Shown here piece after piece: positions 34,826 to 43,287 of a stretch of 54,282 nt of DNA (its first letter is position 1; every line of letters begins with the position of its first letter). The position numbers and the translations under genes are program-made. Source of the DNA: Qipengyuania pelagi (GTDB lineage: Bacteria; Pseudomonadota; Alphaproteobacteria; Sphingomonadales; Sphingomonadaceae); assembly GCF_009827295.1 (NCBI RefSeq), contig NZ_WTYD01000005.1, positions 1 to 54,282 on the forward strand, in the 5' to 3' direction. The notes below the pieces were generated by a model. That model saw only the letters and a list, made by a program, of their open reading frames with translations. It was not told the origin of the DNA and searched no databases.

Positions 34826-35128
34826 CTAACCAACAATCGCGGGGAAGGTGCCGAAGATTACACCCGCCCCAGCCAGACCGAGGGAACCGAGAGCGAGCGG
34901 CGAGCGTGGAGCCCGTAGCCTCAGGACTTGTCCCAGCAATGCGGCGATTGCGATGAGACCAGCACCTATCGCGATGATCCGCGCGATCCCGGCATCGGGG
35001 AAAACCAGCACTCCGGCGTAGCTGATAGCGAAATGCGCCGACCAGATCACAAAGGCGATCAGAAGCGTGCGATAGATCGAAGGACGGTCGATGGGCTCGC
35101 CAATCTCGCTGTTCTTTGCTTCAGACAC
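34826..35128 (-). CDS. small membrane protein of the oxidase operon
   Basis: 100 residues with about three membrane helices after a polar N-terminus (I-D-R-P-S-I-Y-R-T-L-L-I-A-F-V-I-W-S-A-H-F). GTG start overlaps the end of the subunit I/III gene by eight bases. Position and size fit an accessory subunit or assembly factor of the terminal oxidase, but I do not recognise a named family. Confidence 0.65.
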   Translation of the reverse strand: MSEAKNSEIGEPIDRPSIYRTLLIAFVIWSAHFAISYAGVLVFPDAGIARIIAIGAGLIAIAALLGQVLRLRAPRSPLALGSLGLAGAGVIFGTFPAIVG

Positions 35129-37658
35129 CGGGGAACACCCTCGGCAGGAAAGTAAAGACCATGCCCTGCAGCGCGCAGAACATTATGAAACGTGCGACGA
35201 TGTCCATGGTGACGTTTGTCGGAGTGGTCATGATTCCCCGCGCCTCGCGAAAAGCCAGATAGGTGGCCATGATGACAGCAACTACGACCACCTGTCCCTG
35301 AAGCACCGAAAGCATGAAGACAGTCGCACCCATCCCATTCGCGGTGGGTTCAAGACCCGTCGCGAGCCATCCAGTCACATCGAGGTATAAGGCTCCGACC
35401 AGCAGGGTCGCAGCAAGTGCCTCCAGCATCCAGGGCAGGTCTTCGGCAAGCCGCCCTTCTTTCGATGCGAGAAACCGACGCCCGCCCCAGGCCGCAAGAA
35501 GCGCCGCCGCTTCTATCCCGACAATGATTGCAGTTTCGCCGAGCGGCGGAGGCGCACTCCAGACTTCGGGATTGATGCCATAGAGGTAGAGGTAGGCGAA
35601 CACGGCCATGAAGCCGATCATGCCGATTACGACCATCAAAGTGTTCAACGCCCACCAGCCGTGGCTTTTCGGCCCGGTGATTGCGATCGGAACTTCGATA
35701 CCGCCGCCGATGTCGGCGCTTTCCTGTTTGATGGGACGGTCAGTTTCCCAAAGCCATCGAAGCGTACTTAGCACTGCTACAATCCCGCAAAACACTGCAA
35801 AGGCGTAGCCCTGCACCGTCAGCGAGAGGAAAAAGAGAGCGGTGAACACAGCTGCTGACAATGGCCATGGCGACGGGCCGGGCATGAGTTGAACGTACTG
35901 TGGTTCAGCCATCACGGTCGAGGTGATCAACGTCTCGCGCTGACCAGTGGCAGAGTTCGGGAGGAAATAGCGCCCTTCCTCGACTTCCTTCGAGATTTGG
36001 GGGCGATCCCATAAAGGCTCGCGAGTCGTAACCAGCGGAATCGAGCGAGTGGAGTACAAACCGGTTGGAAGCCATTCGAGCGTACCGCCGCCGTAGATAT
36101 TGCCTGCATCGTCATGAACCGTGAAACGAAAGCGGCGCGCGAGATCGAACAGAAAAAGGAGTATCCCAGCGGCCATCACGAAAGCGCCGATGGTGGACAC
36201 CAGATTGAGCAGATCGAGATCACGTCCGGGCAAATAGGTATAGACTCTGCGTGGCATGCCCATGAGGCCGGTCAGGTGCATCGGGAAGAAAGTGATGTGC
36301 AAACCAGCGAACATCAGCCCGAAGACCCATTTGCCCACCCGTTCGGACAAAGCCCTGCTGCTGGTCATGCCGTGCCAGTGGTAGAATGCGGCAAACATCG
36401 GGAAAACCATGCCGCCCATGAGCACGTAGTGGAGGTGGGCGACGATGAAATAGGTGTCGTGCGCTTGCCAGTCGAAGGGCACCATACCCACCATCACGCC
36501 GGTCAACCCACCCATCGTGAAAATCACCACGCTTCCGACCACGAAAAGCGCGGGCGTGGCCCATTTGATTTTGCCGCTGGCTAACGTGGCGATCCAGCAA
36601 AATACCTGAATGCCGGCGGGTAGGCTGACGGCCATGCTCGCGGCAGAAAAATAGCCAGCGGAGACGCGCGGCATATCGGTCGTGAACATGTGATGCGCCC
36701 AGACGCCGAAGCTGATGAAGCCGGTAGCCACCAGTGCCAGTACGTTGAGACGGTATCCGACGAGCGGCACCTTTGCGACTGCGGTCACCATCATGCTCAT
36801 GAGACCTGCGGCTGGGATGAAGATAATGTAGACTTCTGGATGGCCGAAAAACCAGAAGAGGTGTTGCCACAGCATGGGATCGCCGCCGCGTAGCGCATCG
36901 AAGAAAGGCCAATTGAAAGCTCGTTCGATCTCCAGCAGCATCGTGCACAGGATCACACTCGGGAAAGCGACCACGATCATTACCGCGAACACCAGCATGG
37001 CCCACGCAAACATCGGCATCTTGTCGAGGGTCATTCCCGGCGCGCGGGTGCGCAGCACACCCACGATGATCTCGATCGCTCCGGCAATGGCCGAGATCTC
37101 GATGAAGCCGATGCCGAGCAACCAGAAGTCTGTATTGATACCGGGACTGAAGGCGATGCTCGTCAGCGGGGGATACATGAACCAGCCGCCGTCGGGCGCC
37201 AGCCCCACGAACAGCGAGAGAAAAAACATCGTTCCGCCTACGAAATAGGCCCAGAAGGCGAATGCTGACAGCCTGGGAAACGGTAGATCGCGTGCCGCCA
37301 GCATCTGCGGTAAAAGCATGATCCCGATCGCCTCCACCATTGGCACGGCAAACAGGAACATCATCACCGTTCCGTGCATGGTGAAGAACTGGTTGTAGGT
37401 ATCGACGCCGAGGAAATCCTGCATCGGAGCGGCGAGTTGCACACGCATGCCCAGCGCCAGAATTCCTGCTGCTAAGAAGAAGCCGAAAGCAGTGACGACG
37501 TACCAGAAGCCGACGTAGTTGTTATTGACCGCGGTAAGACGTGCCCACCCCTTGGGCGCGCGCCAGATGCGGTTCAATTCTTCGACTTCGCTATCGGGAC
37601 GCTTCTCGGTGGGGAAGCGCTCATAGAGCGAATAATCGAAACCCGTCTCGGATCTCAT
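35121..37658 (-). CDS. ctaD: cytochrome c oxidase subunit I, fused to a subunit III-like domain
   Basis: 845 residues. The first ~580 are heme-copper oxidase subunit I: heme a ligands H95 (T-M-H-G-T) and H410, heme a3 ligand H408, CuB ligands H273, H322 and H323, and Y277 in G-H-P-E-V-Y for the His-Tyr crosslink. The glutamate in G-H-P-E-V marks an A1-type D-channel. The last ~220 residues form a subunit III-like helical domain, so I and III are one polypeptide. It reduces O2 to water and pumps protons. ATG overlaps the subunit II stop (ATGA). Confidence 0.93.
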   Translation of the reverse strand: MRSETGFDYSLYERFPTEKRPDSEVEELNRIWRAPKGWARLTAVNNNYVGFWYVVTAFGFFLAAGILALGMRVQLAAPMQDFLGVDTYNQFFTMHGTVMMFLFAVPMVEAIGIMLLPQMLAARDLPFPRLSAFAFWAYFVGGTMFFLSLFVGLAPDGGWFMYPPLTSIAFSPGINTDFWLLGIGFIEISAIAGAIEIIVGVLRTRAPGMTLDKMPMFAWAMLVFAVMIVVAFPSVILCTMLLEIERAFNWPFFDALRGGDPMLWQHLFWFFGHPEVYIIFIPAAGLMSMMVTAVAKVPLVGYRLNVLALVATGFISFGVWAHHMFTTDMPRVSAGYFSAASMAVSLPAGIQVFCWIATLASGKIKWATPALFVVGSVVIFTMGGLTGVMVGMVPFDWQAHDTYFIVAHLHYVLMGGMVFPMFAAFYHWHGMTSSRALSERVGKWVFGLMFAGLHITFFPMHLTGLMGMPRRVYTYLPGRDLDLLNLVSTIGAFVMAAGILLFLFDLARRFRFTVHDDAGNIYGGGTLEWLPTGLYSTRSIPLVTTREPLWDRPQISKEVEEGRYFLPNSATGQRETLITSTVMAEPQYVQLMPGPSPWPLSAAVFTALFFLSLTVQGYAFAVFCGIVAVLSTLRWLWETDRPIKQESADIGGGIEVPIAITGPKSHGWWALNTLMVVIGMIGFMAVFAYLYLYGINPEVWSAPPPLGETAIIVGIEAAALLAAWGGRRFLASKEGRLAEDLPWMLEALAATLLVGALYLDVTGWLATGLEPTANGMGATVFMLSVLQGQVVVVAVIMATYLAFREARGIMTTPTNVTMDIVARFIMFCALQGMVFTFLPRVFPGV

Positions 37659-38701
37659 CTCTGCTGCTCGAGCCAGATGGCGATAGCTTCGAGCTCGTCG
37701 GCATTGAGCATGTCATAGCTCGGCATACGATTTCCCGGCTTGAGCGATTGGCTGTCGCCGATCCAGCCGATGAGCGTACCGCGATTGTTGGGCAAGATAC
37801 CCGCACCCAATGTCCGGCGCGATCCGATATGGGTGAGATCCGGTCCAGCGAGACCGTTCGCCTCTGTTCCGGCAACACGATGGCACGCACCACACCCAGA
37901 CTGCATGAATAGTTGCTGCCCGGACAGCTGATCAGAATTTGCGTCAGCGCCTGCATCCGGACGCGAATCCGCTGACTGCTCGGAAGCGACCGTCATTGAG
38001 GCGGATAGTGGTTCTTCTGGCGTGGCTATGCCGCGCCCCGCTGAAACGAGGCGCTCATTCCGCTCGGCATACCATTCTCGAAAATCGTCGTCCTCATGCG
38101 CTACAGCAACGAAGCCCATCAGCGCATGTTGCCGCCCGCAATACTCTGCGCACACCCCGCCGAATTCTCCTGGGCGATCTGCTTCGATCCGCAGCAGTGT
38201 GCGTCGCCCGGGGATCATGTCCTTCTTTCCCGAGAGATGCGGCACCCAAAAGCTGTGAATCACATCGGCGGATTCCAGTTCGAGCACCACCGGACGTCCG
38301 ACGGGAATGTGAATCTCATTCGCATCTTCCATCACAACCGCGCCCGATGGGTCCAGATATTGCACACGGAACCACCACATTTCACCGGTAACGCGAATAC
38401 GCATCTCGTCCCCGTGGATCGGCTCTGTCAGGCTGGCCGTAAGTGTGAGTCCCCACACCAGTAGCGCGGTCAATACGACGCCCGGAAAGGCCACCCCGCC
38501 GAGCCAGATCGCGCGTTCGCCTCCTAGCTTCGCCTTCCACTTGTCTGGTCCCTTGATGGCGACCCAAAGAGCAAGCACCACGACCAATGTGACGAAAGCG
38601 CCCAAACCGAAAAGCGACCAGGCCAGGGTTGTAACTTTGCCTGAATACGGACCTGCCGGGTCGAGTACCGGAGGTGGCCAACCCCAGAGTGCGTCAATCA
38701 T
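37655..38701 (-). CDS. ctaC: cytochrome c oxidase subunit II with fused cytochrome c (caa3 type)
   Basis: 348 residues. Two membrane helices (about 22-48 and 63-90), then a cupredoxin domain with CuA ligands H149, C184, E186, C188, H192 and M195, a low-complexity linker, and a C-terminal heme c domain (C270-G-A-C-H274, with methionine in N-R-M-P-S-Y). This is the layout of caa3 oxidases, which accept electrons through their own cytochrome c. The start is ATG 38701 or 38713; both overlap the upstream cytochrome c gene. Coupled to the subunit I/III gene. Confidence 0.92.
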   Translation of the reverse strand: MIDALWGWPPPVLDPAGPYSGKVTTLAWSLFGLGAFVTLVVVLALWVAIKGPDKWKAKLGGERAIWLGGVAFPGVVLTALLVWGLTLTASLTEPIHGDEMRIRVTGEMWWFRVQYLDPSGAVVMEDANEIHIPVGRPVVLELESADVIHSFWVPHLSGKKDMIPGRRTLLRIEADRPGEFGGVCAEYCGRQHALMGFVAVAHEDDDFREWYAERNERLVSAGRGIATPEEPLSASMTVASEQSADSRPDAGADANSDQLSGQQLFMQSGCGACHRVAGTEANGLAGPDLTHIGSRRTLGAGILPNNRGTLIGWIGDSQSLKPGNRMPSYDMLNADELEAIAIWLEQQR

Positions 38702-39101
38702 GGTCGAGACCATACAAATAGGCTGCGATATCTGCCGCCTCAGTCTCGCTAATTGGCATTGGCGGCATGGAAGAGCCCTCCTTCACGGAAGGTGCGTTGC
38801 GGATGAAGGCCGCCAATACGTCCGGCCGGTTCGGCAATTGGCCAGCTATCAAGCCGACATCGTCGAAGCCATCAAGCGATGGTCCCAAGCGCCCGGATGG
38901 CCAGTCCAGCCCGGGGATTTCGTGGCAAGATCCACAGCCTGCGCGCTTGATTGCTATTAAGCCGCGATCCTTCGGTCCGGTAGCCGGCTCTCGCCGCGTC
39001 TCGACCGGGTCCTTGCATGCGGCAAGCGGTGCACAAGCGGCTAAGGCTACGCCGGTCACGATGGCTTTCCAATTCCGATGCTCCACACTCCCCATTCCCA
39101 T
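38694..39101 (-). CDS. cytochrome c lipoprotein of the oxidase operon
   Basis: 135 residues with a possible lipobox (P-L-A-A-C) and one heme c site, C-G-S-C-H, with a distal methionine in S-M-P-P-M-P. Similar to small cytochromes c that serve caa3 oxidases. First gene of the operon that runs to 32872. Two ATGs (39101 and 39095) are possible. The near-consensus EcfG element at 39104-39130 would place transcription start at about 39097, which favours the second. No Shine-Dalgarno is evident. Confidence 0.85.
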   Translation of the reverse strand: MGMGSVEHRNWKAIVTGVALAACAPLAACKDPVETRREPATGPKDRGLIAIKRAGCGSCHEIPGLDWPSGRLGPSLDGFDDVGLIAGQLPNRPDVLAAFIRNAPSVKEGSSMPPMPISETEAADIAAYLYGLDHD

Positions 39102-39102
39102 G

Positions 39103-39130
39103 GGAACCGGACAATTGCACGCTTCGTTCC
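39103..39130. promoter_or_regulatory. divergent EcfG-type promoter, near-palindromic
   Basis: On the plus strand GGAAC (39103-39107), 17 bases and CGTT (39125-39128) match the EcfG consensus exactly, 11 bases before ATG 39140. Read on the minus strand, the same segment gives GGAAC-N17-GGTT, one mismatch, just ahead of the oxidase operon. The flanks GGGAAC and GTTCCC form an inverted repeat. One element could therefore serve both directions. Confidence 0.65.
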
Positions 39131-39139
39131 CGCCAGGCG

Positions 39140-39841
39140 ATGCTTTTCCGCTCTAACCTGTCCGTCGCCGCCTTTGCTATGGCGCTGGCGTCATGCACTC
39201 CTGCCCCGATCGACGATCCATTCGACGACACCGGCGAATTGATTGCCTTATCAGGCGGGGACGCGGGTCCGCAGGCCGCTTGCCACACTTGTCATGGGCT
39301 GGACGGCGGCGGCGACGGAGCGTTGGTGCCGAGAATAGCGAGCATGGATACGGGATATCTTGTGCGGCAGCTGGGCTTTTACGCGGACGGCCAACGTAGC
39401 CATCCCCAAATGACTTGGCTTGCAGGCCGTCTAAATTCCGAGGAGCGGTTGGCTGTGTCAGCCTATTACGCGGCCATGGACTTTCCGGAGGGCATGGAGG
39501 GAAGCACGACTTTGACTGGACCCTCGTGCGAAATCGCAAAAGGATACGAGATCTACCATGCAGGCTTACCCGAACGCGCTCTATCGTCCTGCGCATCTTG
39601 CCATGGGGAAACCGGTCTGGGCTCGGGTGGCGGCAACCCACCCCTGATCGGTCAAAGCGCTGAGTACCACGCCGAACAATTGCGACGCTGGCGCAACGGT
39701 GAGCGATACGGCGATGCACTAAACGTCATGCACGATGCGGCCAGCAAGCTGCAAGAGAGCGAAATCAGCCCACTCGCGGCGTATATTGCGTATGGTCCGG
39801 AGCCGTCTCGTCGTCTCGGATTTCCGGAAGAATGCCCCTGA
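39140..39841 (+). CDS. diheme cytochrome c (c4-like) lipoprotein
   Basis: 233 residues with a signal ending in A-L-A-S-C (Cys19) and two heme c sites, A-C-H-T-C-H-G and S-C-A-S-C-H-G, one per half, each followed by a possible axial methionine (Q-M-T-W, V-M-H-D). Cytochromes of the c4 type shuttle electrons to terminal oxidases. It is divergent from the oxidase operon and lies 11 bases after an exact EcfG promoter match, with no clear ribosome-binding site, so it is probably leaderless. Its 3' end overlaps the cytochrome b561 gene, on the opposite strand, by 77 bases. Confidence 0.87.
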   Translation: MLFRSNLSVAAFAMALASCTPAPIDDPFDDTGELIALSGGDAGPQAACHTCHGLDGGGDGALVPRIASMDTGYLVRQLGFYADGQRSHPQMTWLAGRLNSEERLAVSAYYAAMDFPEGMEGSTTLTGPSCEIAKGYEIYHAGLPERALSSCASCHGETGLGSGGGNPPLIGQSAEYHAEQLRRWRNGERYGDALNVMHDAASKLQESEISPLAAYIAYGPEPSRRLGFPEECP

Positions 39842-40415
39842 CTGTATCATCGCGATCCCAGAAATGGTGTTTCAGTGCCGCAATGACATGCAGCGGCACC
39901 AGCAATGCGAGGCCGATAACGCCTAGGACATGAAGGCTCTCCGCCCAGTCGAGTACTTGATACTGCCACGCTGGGGAGAGTGTATGAAAGGGCATCGGGG
40001 GTATAGCGACCAATCCGGCAAGCCGCAGAGGCTGCACCGGCTGTATCGCCGACCACATCGCCCATCCGCTCAGCGGAAGTAGCGCGAACAGGCCATAGAA
40101 AAGGTACTGTGTGATATGTGCTGCCGTGCTCTGCCAGCTTGGCGCATCGGCGTCGTTGACCGGATCGGGGACAAAAAGCCGCCAGCCAAACCTCAAGATG
40201 GCGAGGAACAGAATGGTCAGCCCCAGCTCGCTATGCAATTCGTAGGTGGCAAGCTTGCTTGCCCCGACGGGATAGCGCGACATCATCCAACCTGAGCCGA
40301 GCTGAAAGAGAACCAACCCTGCCATTATCCAGTGAAACCAGACACCGACCGGAGAATACTTCCCATGCTCGGTATAACTGACCGCCCATCTTCGGATTAG
40401 GTCATGAAGCCTCAT
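39765..40415 (-). CDS. cytochrome b561
   Basis: 216 residues with four membrane helices and the diheme histidines of bacterial cytochrome b561 (V-W-F-H-W-I, E-L-H-S-E-L-G, L-H-V-L-G, P-L-H-V-I-A-A-L-K-H-H-F). A typical member passes electrons between quinones and other carriers, or to superoxide. ATG overlaps the CtaG stop (ATGA). Its tail overlaps the convergent diheme cytochrome gene by 77 bases, so antisense effects between them are possible. Confidence 0.9.
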   Translation of the reverse strand: MRLHDLIRRWAVSYTEHGKYSPVGVWFHWIMAGLVLFQLGSGWMMSRYPVGASKLATYELHSELGLTILFLAILRFGWRLFVPDPVNDADAPSWQSTAAHITQYLFYGLFALLPLSGWAMWSAIQPVQPLRLAGLVAIPPMPFHTLSPAWQYQVLDWAESLHVLGVIGLALLVPLHVIAALKHHFWDRDDTVRGILPEIRDDETAPDHTQYTPRVG

Positions 40416-41134
40416 GCAGCCGCTCTGTTACCAAGCGATCGATAGAGTATCGTCAATGCAGCGATTAGATAGACCAGGCTCGCGGGGGCCCACATAACGA
40501 TACCCGCAATCTGCTGATCCTCGATCGGCGAGAGACCCCACAAGCGGGTCGTTAGCCAATGTGGCGCATAATACGCACGGTGCGCAAAGGTAAGTAGCGC
40601 GCCAAGTGCCCCCATTGCGACCATCGTCGCCAACAGCCCTGTCGCGGCAGCTGGAGCCGGCGATCGAATGACCTTGACCCACCAGGCTGCTGCCGTGGCG
40701 ACAATGCTGATTTGCATGAGCCAGAAAACCGCGTCGCTACTCATCGCCAGTTCGTACAATTGAGGAGCATGCCAGGCCCAGAAGGTGATGGCATGTACCG
40801 CAGTCCATACGGTCAACGTCCCGGGCAAGCTCTTGTCCTCGAGCCGAAAGGCCGCAATGAGCAATGGGGCGAAGACCGCTGCGAGTATGACATCGTGGAT
40901 GATGCGAACTGTGAACAATGCGGATCCGAGCGCGCAGAAGGGGCTGATGTAGAGAAGGCAGAAGACGATCAGGAGTGCGTATGTCGGCGTGGCTCTCAGA
41001 CTTTCGCGTTGCCAATATGCGCCCCCTACCACGACCAGAAGGCAGGCGACCAATTCGGGTGCGAAATTCCAATTGGTTAACCAGCCCCCAGGATCTGGAG
41101 CTTTTCCGCAATAGGGCAACCAATCGTGCAGCAT
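40412..41134 (-). CDS. ctaG: caa3-type cytochrome c oxidase assembly factor CtaG
   Basis: 240 residues with about seven membrane helices of the caa3_CtaG family (W-N-F-A-P-E-L-V, F-W-A-W-H-A-P-Q-L-Y-E-L-A, F-A-H-R-A-Y-Y-A-P-H-W, E-D-Q-Q-I-A-G-I-V-M-W). Members help copper insertion or assembly of caa3 oxidases; this is not the Cox11-type CtaG. It forms a pair with cytochrome b561 and lies 1.3 kb from the oxidase genes, which supports the caa3 assignment. Confidence 0.9.
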   Translation of the reverse strand: MLHDWLPYCGKAPDPGGWLTNWNFAPELVACLLVVVGGAYWQRESLRATPTYALLIVFCLLYISPFCALGSALFTVRIIHDVILAAVFAPLLIAAFRLEDKSLPGTLTVWTAVHAITFWAWHAPQLYELAMSSDAVFWLMQISIVATAAAWWVKVIRSPAPAAATGLLATMVAMGALGALLTFAHRAYYAPHWLTTRLWGLSPIEDQQIAGIVMWAPASLVYLIAALTILYRSLGNRAAA

Positions 41135-41685
41135 CCGTCTCCCGTGAGCGTGTGGTTAGATCAGCAATAAAGCTCACAACAGTCTTTGGTGTCCTGCAAA
41201 CCGACGCAATGAGCAGATAGCGATCGCAACCTAGGATGAAAGACGCTCGGACAGAATTTAGGGTCCCGAGAGCATGTAGGTAGGCCATAATCGGTGAACC
41301 GCATTCGCTCTGATCATACCCGTGAGCCAGGTGAAGGTCGGCTTTGGCTACAATCGCGTCTGAAGCCGACCGTCCGCTACCGGCCCAAAGACGCCAGGCT
41401 GCTCTCCGTGGGACCTGTCGGTCGGCTCAGCGCCCCAAATCCAGACGTTCATGATCAGTCCCGAACAGATTGAAAGCGGCCGCATTTCTTAGTTCGATTT
41501 ATCCCAGATTCGGGAGCATCTCGACCCAGAGAGGGAAACGAACGGACTCGAGAGACCGTCACTTCAGTGTCACTTAGGAATTTGAGTTAGAGACGAGGCA
41601 TGGCCGCGAGCGAACTTGAGGGATCTCGGCTATCAGTTGCCAAGCCTGTCACCTAATTGTAACCTGCGCTGGAATTGGGGGTCGT
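41135..41685. other. 551-base intergenic stretch with a long hairpin
   Basis: No supported coding frame. GGTCGGCTT (41336-41344) pairs exactly with AAGCCGACC (41363-41371) across an 18-base loop. Related words (GTCGGTCGGCTC) recur near 41415. The last ~120 bases must hold the promoter of the kinase gene, but I cannot pick one with confidence. Confidence 0.5.
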
Positions 41686-43161
41686 ATGAGAGAAGTGGGT
41701 CCCATAGCCGAATTGCCGCCAGCCGTGACACTTCGTGCGGCGAACATTGTGGCAAAGACCTCCAGCGCGATTGGCCGAAGTTTCTTCCCCGCCCTCAGTC
41801 AAGCCCTGGCTCAGGAATTTGGTGTTCGGTGGGTCTTCGTTGGACAGTTCGAGCCATCAGAATGGGATACTGCATCGACGCTCGCATTCTGGGACGACGG
41901 CCCCGCTGTCAACTTCTCCTACCACTTGGCCAACACTCCTTGCGCAGATGTTAGAGACAACCGCGCTTGTTGCTTTCCCGATAACATTCAGCAGTTGTTT
42001 CCGCAGGACCACATGCTCGCCGAGATGGGTGCGCGAAGCTATGCGGGCGCGCCTTTGCGCGCAGCGGATGGACGTGTGTTGGGGCTGATCGCCATGCTCG
42101 ATACAGAGCCGTTCGCCTGCTCTGACACGATCATTCAGGTTCTAGAATTGTGTTCGGGCCGGGCCGCTGCCGAACTCGAACGTATCGTGACGGCTTCACT
42201 GAATGAACGGTTAGGTCGAATTATTGAAGCTTCAATCAGCGAAGCTTACGTTTTCGATGGGAGCACCTATCGATTCGAACTCGTGAATAGAGGTGCGCGC
42301 GAAAATTTGGGTTACTCAATGCCCGAACTGCGCAAATTGACTCCATGGGATCTGAAGCCCGAGTTTTCGAAAAGAGAGTTTCTCGATTATGTCGATCCGC
42401 TCAAGACCGGACAGGTTCCAGTATTGCGCTTCGAAACCAACCATCTGAGAAAAGACGGAACGACTTATCCTGTCGCTGTCGAGCTTCAGTACTTCCCCGA
42501 TGCTGGTTCAGTATTTTTTGCTTCTATTTCAGATGAGACCGAACGAAAGAAACAGGAAGAGCGCGAACAGTTGCTCCTACGCGAAGTCAACCATCGCGCG
42601 AAGAATATCCTTGCGGTCGTGCAGGTGCTCGCTCGACAATCTGCCAAACACGAGCCGGAGGATTTCTTAAACCGGCTAGAGGTGCGGATTGCCGCTCTAG
42701 CAGCCAGCCACGACGTACTTGTAAACCACGCATGGCAAGAAGTTCCATTGGAAGAGCTCGTGCGTTCGCAATTGGGCCATTTCGAAAGTTTGATTGGCGA
42801 TCGTATCAATCTTGATGGGCCAGCTTTGACAATGCTCCCAAGCGCAGCGCAGTCTTTCGGAATGACTTTGCACGAGCTCGCAACCAACGCAGCCAAATAT
42901 GGTGCTCTCGCTAACGAGTCGGGGACGGTAACCATCTCCTGGGAGCTGACGGTCAACAAGGAGGGCGAGAGAGTTCTTGATTTGCGTTGGGAAGAGCTCG
43001 GTGGCCTAGAAGTGACCGCTCCCGACCGTCAGGGTTTTGGATCGATGCTGATAGAGCGCAGTCTGGCCCAGCAATTTGGCTGCAAAGTTCAGATCGATTA
43101 CCGACCGGAAGGATTGACCTCCCGGTTCAGCGTTCCATCGAAGCTTGTTTTGGCTTCGTAG
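41686..43161 (+). CDS. HWE-family sensor histidine kinase with GAF and PAS domains
   Basis: 491 residues, no membrane segment, so cytoplasmic. A GAF domain (about 20-165, cysteines at 86, 95 and 96), a PAS domain (about 180-285), then an HWE/HisKA_2 core: phospho-acceptor H303 (E-V-N-H-R-A-K-N), N-box H-E-L-A-T-N-A-A-K-Y-G-A and the W-x-E signature in L-R-W-E-E-L-G. HWE kinases often act on single-domain regulators or on PhyR in the alphaproteobacterial general stress response. No partner regulator is adjacent. The cysteines in the GAF part might sense redox state (inference). Confidence 0.9.
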   Translation: MREVGPIAELPPAVTLRAANIVAKTSSAIGRSFFPALSQALAQEFGVRWVFVGQFEPSEWDTASTLAFWDDGPAVNFSYHLANTPCADVRDNRACCFPDNIQQLFPQDHMLAEMGARSYAGAPLRAADGRVLGLIAMLDTEPFACSDTIIQVLELCSGRAAAELERIVTASLNERLGRIIEASISEAYVFDGSTYRFELVNRGARENLGYSMPELRKLTPWDLKPEFSKREFLDYVDPLKTGQVPVLRFETNHLRKDGTTYPVAVELQYFPDAGSVFFASISDETERKKQEEREQLLLREVNHRAKNILAVVQVLARQSAKHEPEDFLNRLEVRIAALAASHDVLVNHAWQEVPLEELVRSQLGHFESLIGDRINLDGPALTMLPSAAQSFGMTLHELATNAAKYGALANESGTVTISWELTVNKEGERVLDLRWEELGGLEVTAPDRQGFGSMLIERSLAQQFGCKVQIDYRPEGLTSRFSVPSKLVLAS

Positions 43162-43252
43162 CATTCATGACCTTCATAGCTTCATAACAAGGCCTTTAAC
43201 CCGGCGTTGCAGCACCTCCGGGAAATTCGCACGGATTGCCTCGGAACTTGGG

Positions 43253-43273
43253 CGATCATCGTGACATTGATCG
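43253..43273. promoter_or_regulatory. inverted repeat upstream of the persulfide dioxygenase-like gene
   Basis: CGATCA (43253-43258) and TGATCG (43268-43273) are inverted repeats 9 bases apart, ending just before the AGGAGG of the gene at 43288. A weak EcfG-like element (GGAAC-N17-CATT, 43243-43268) overlaps it. It could be an operator; the regulator is unknown. Confidence 0.35.
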
Positions 43274-43287
43274 ATTAGGAGGCTAAC

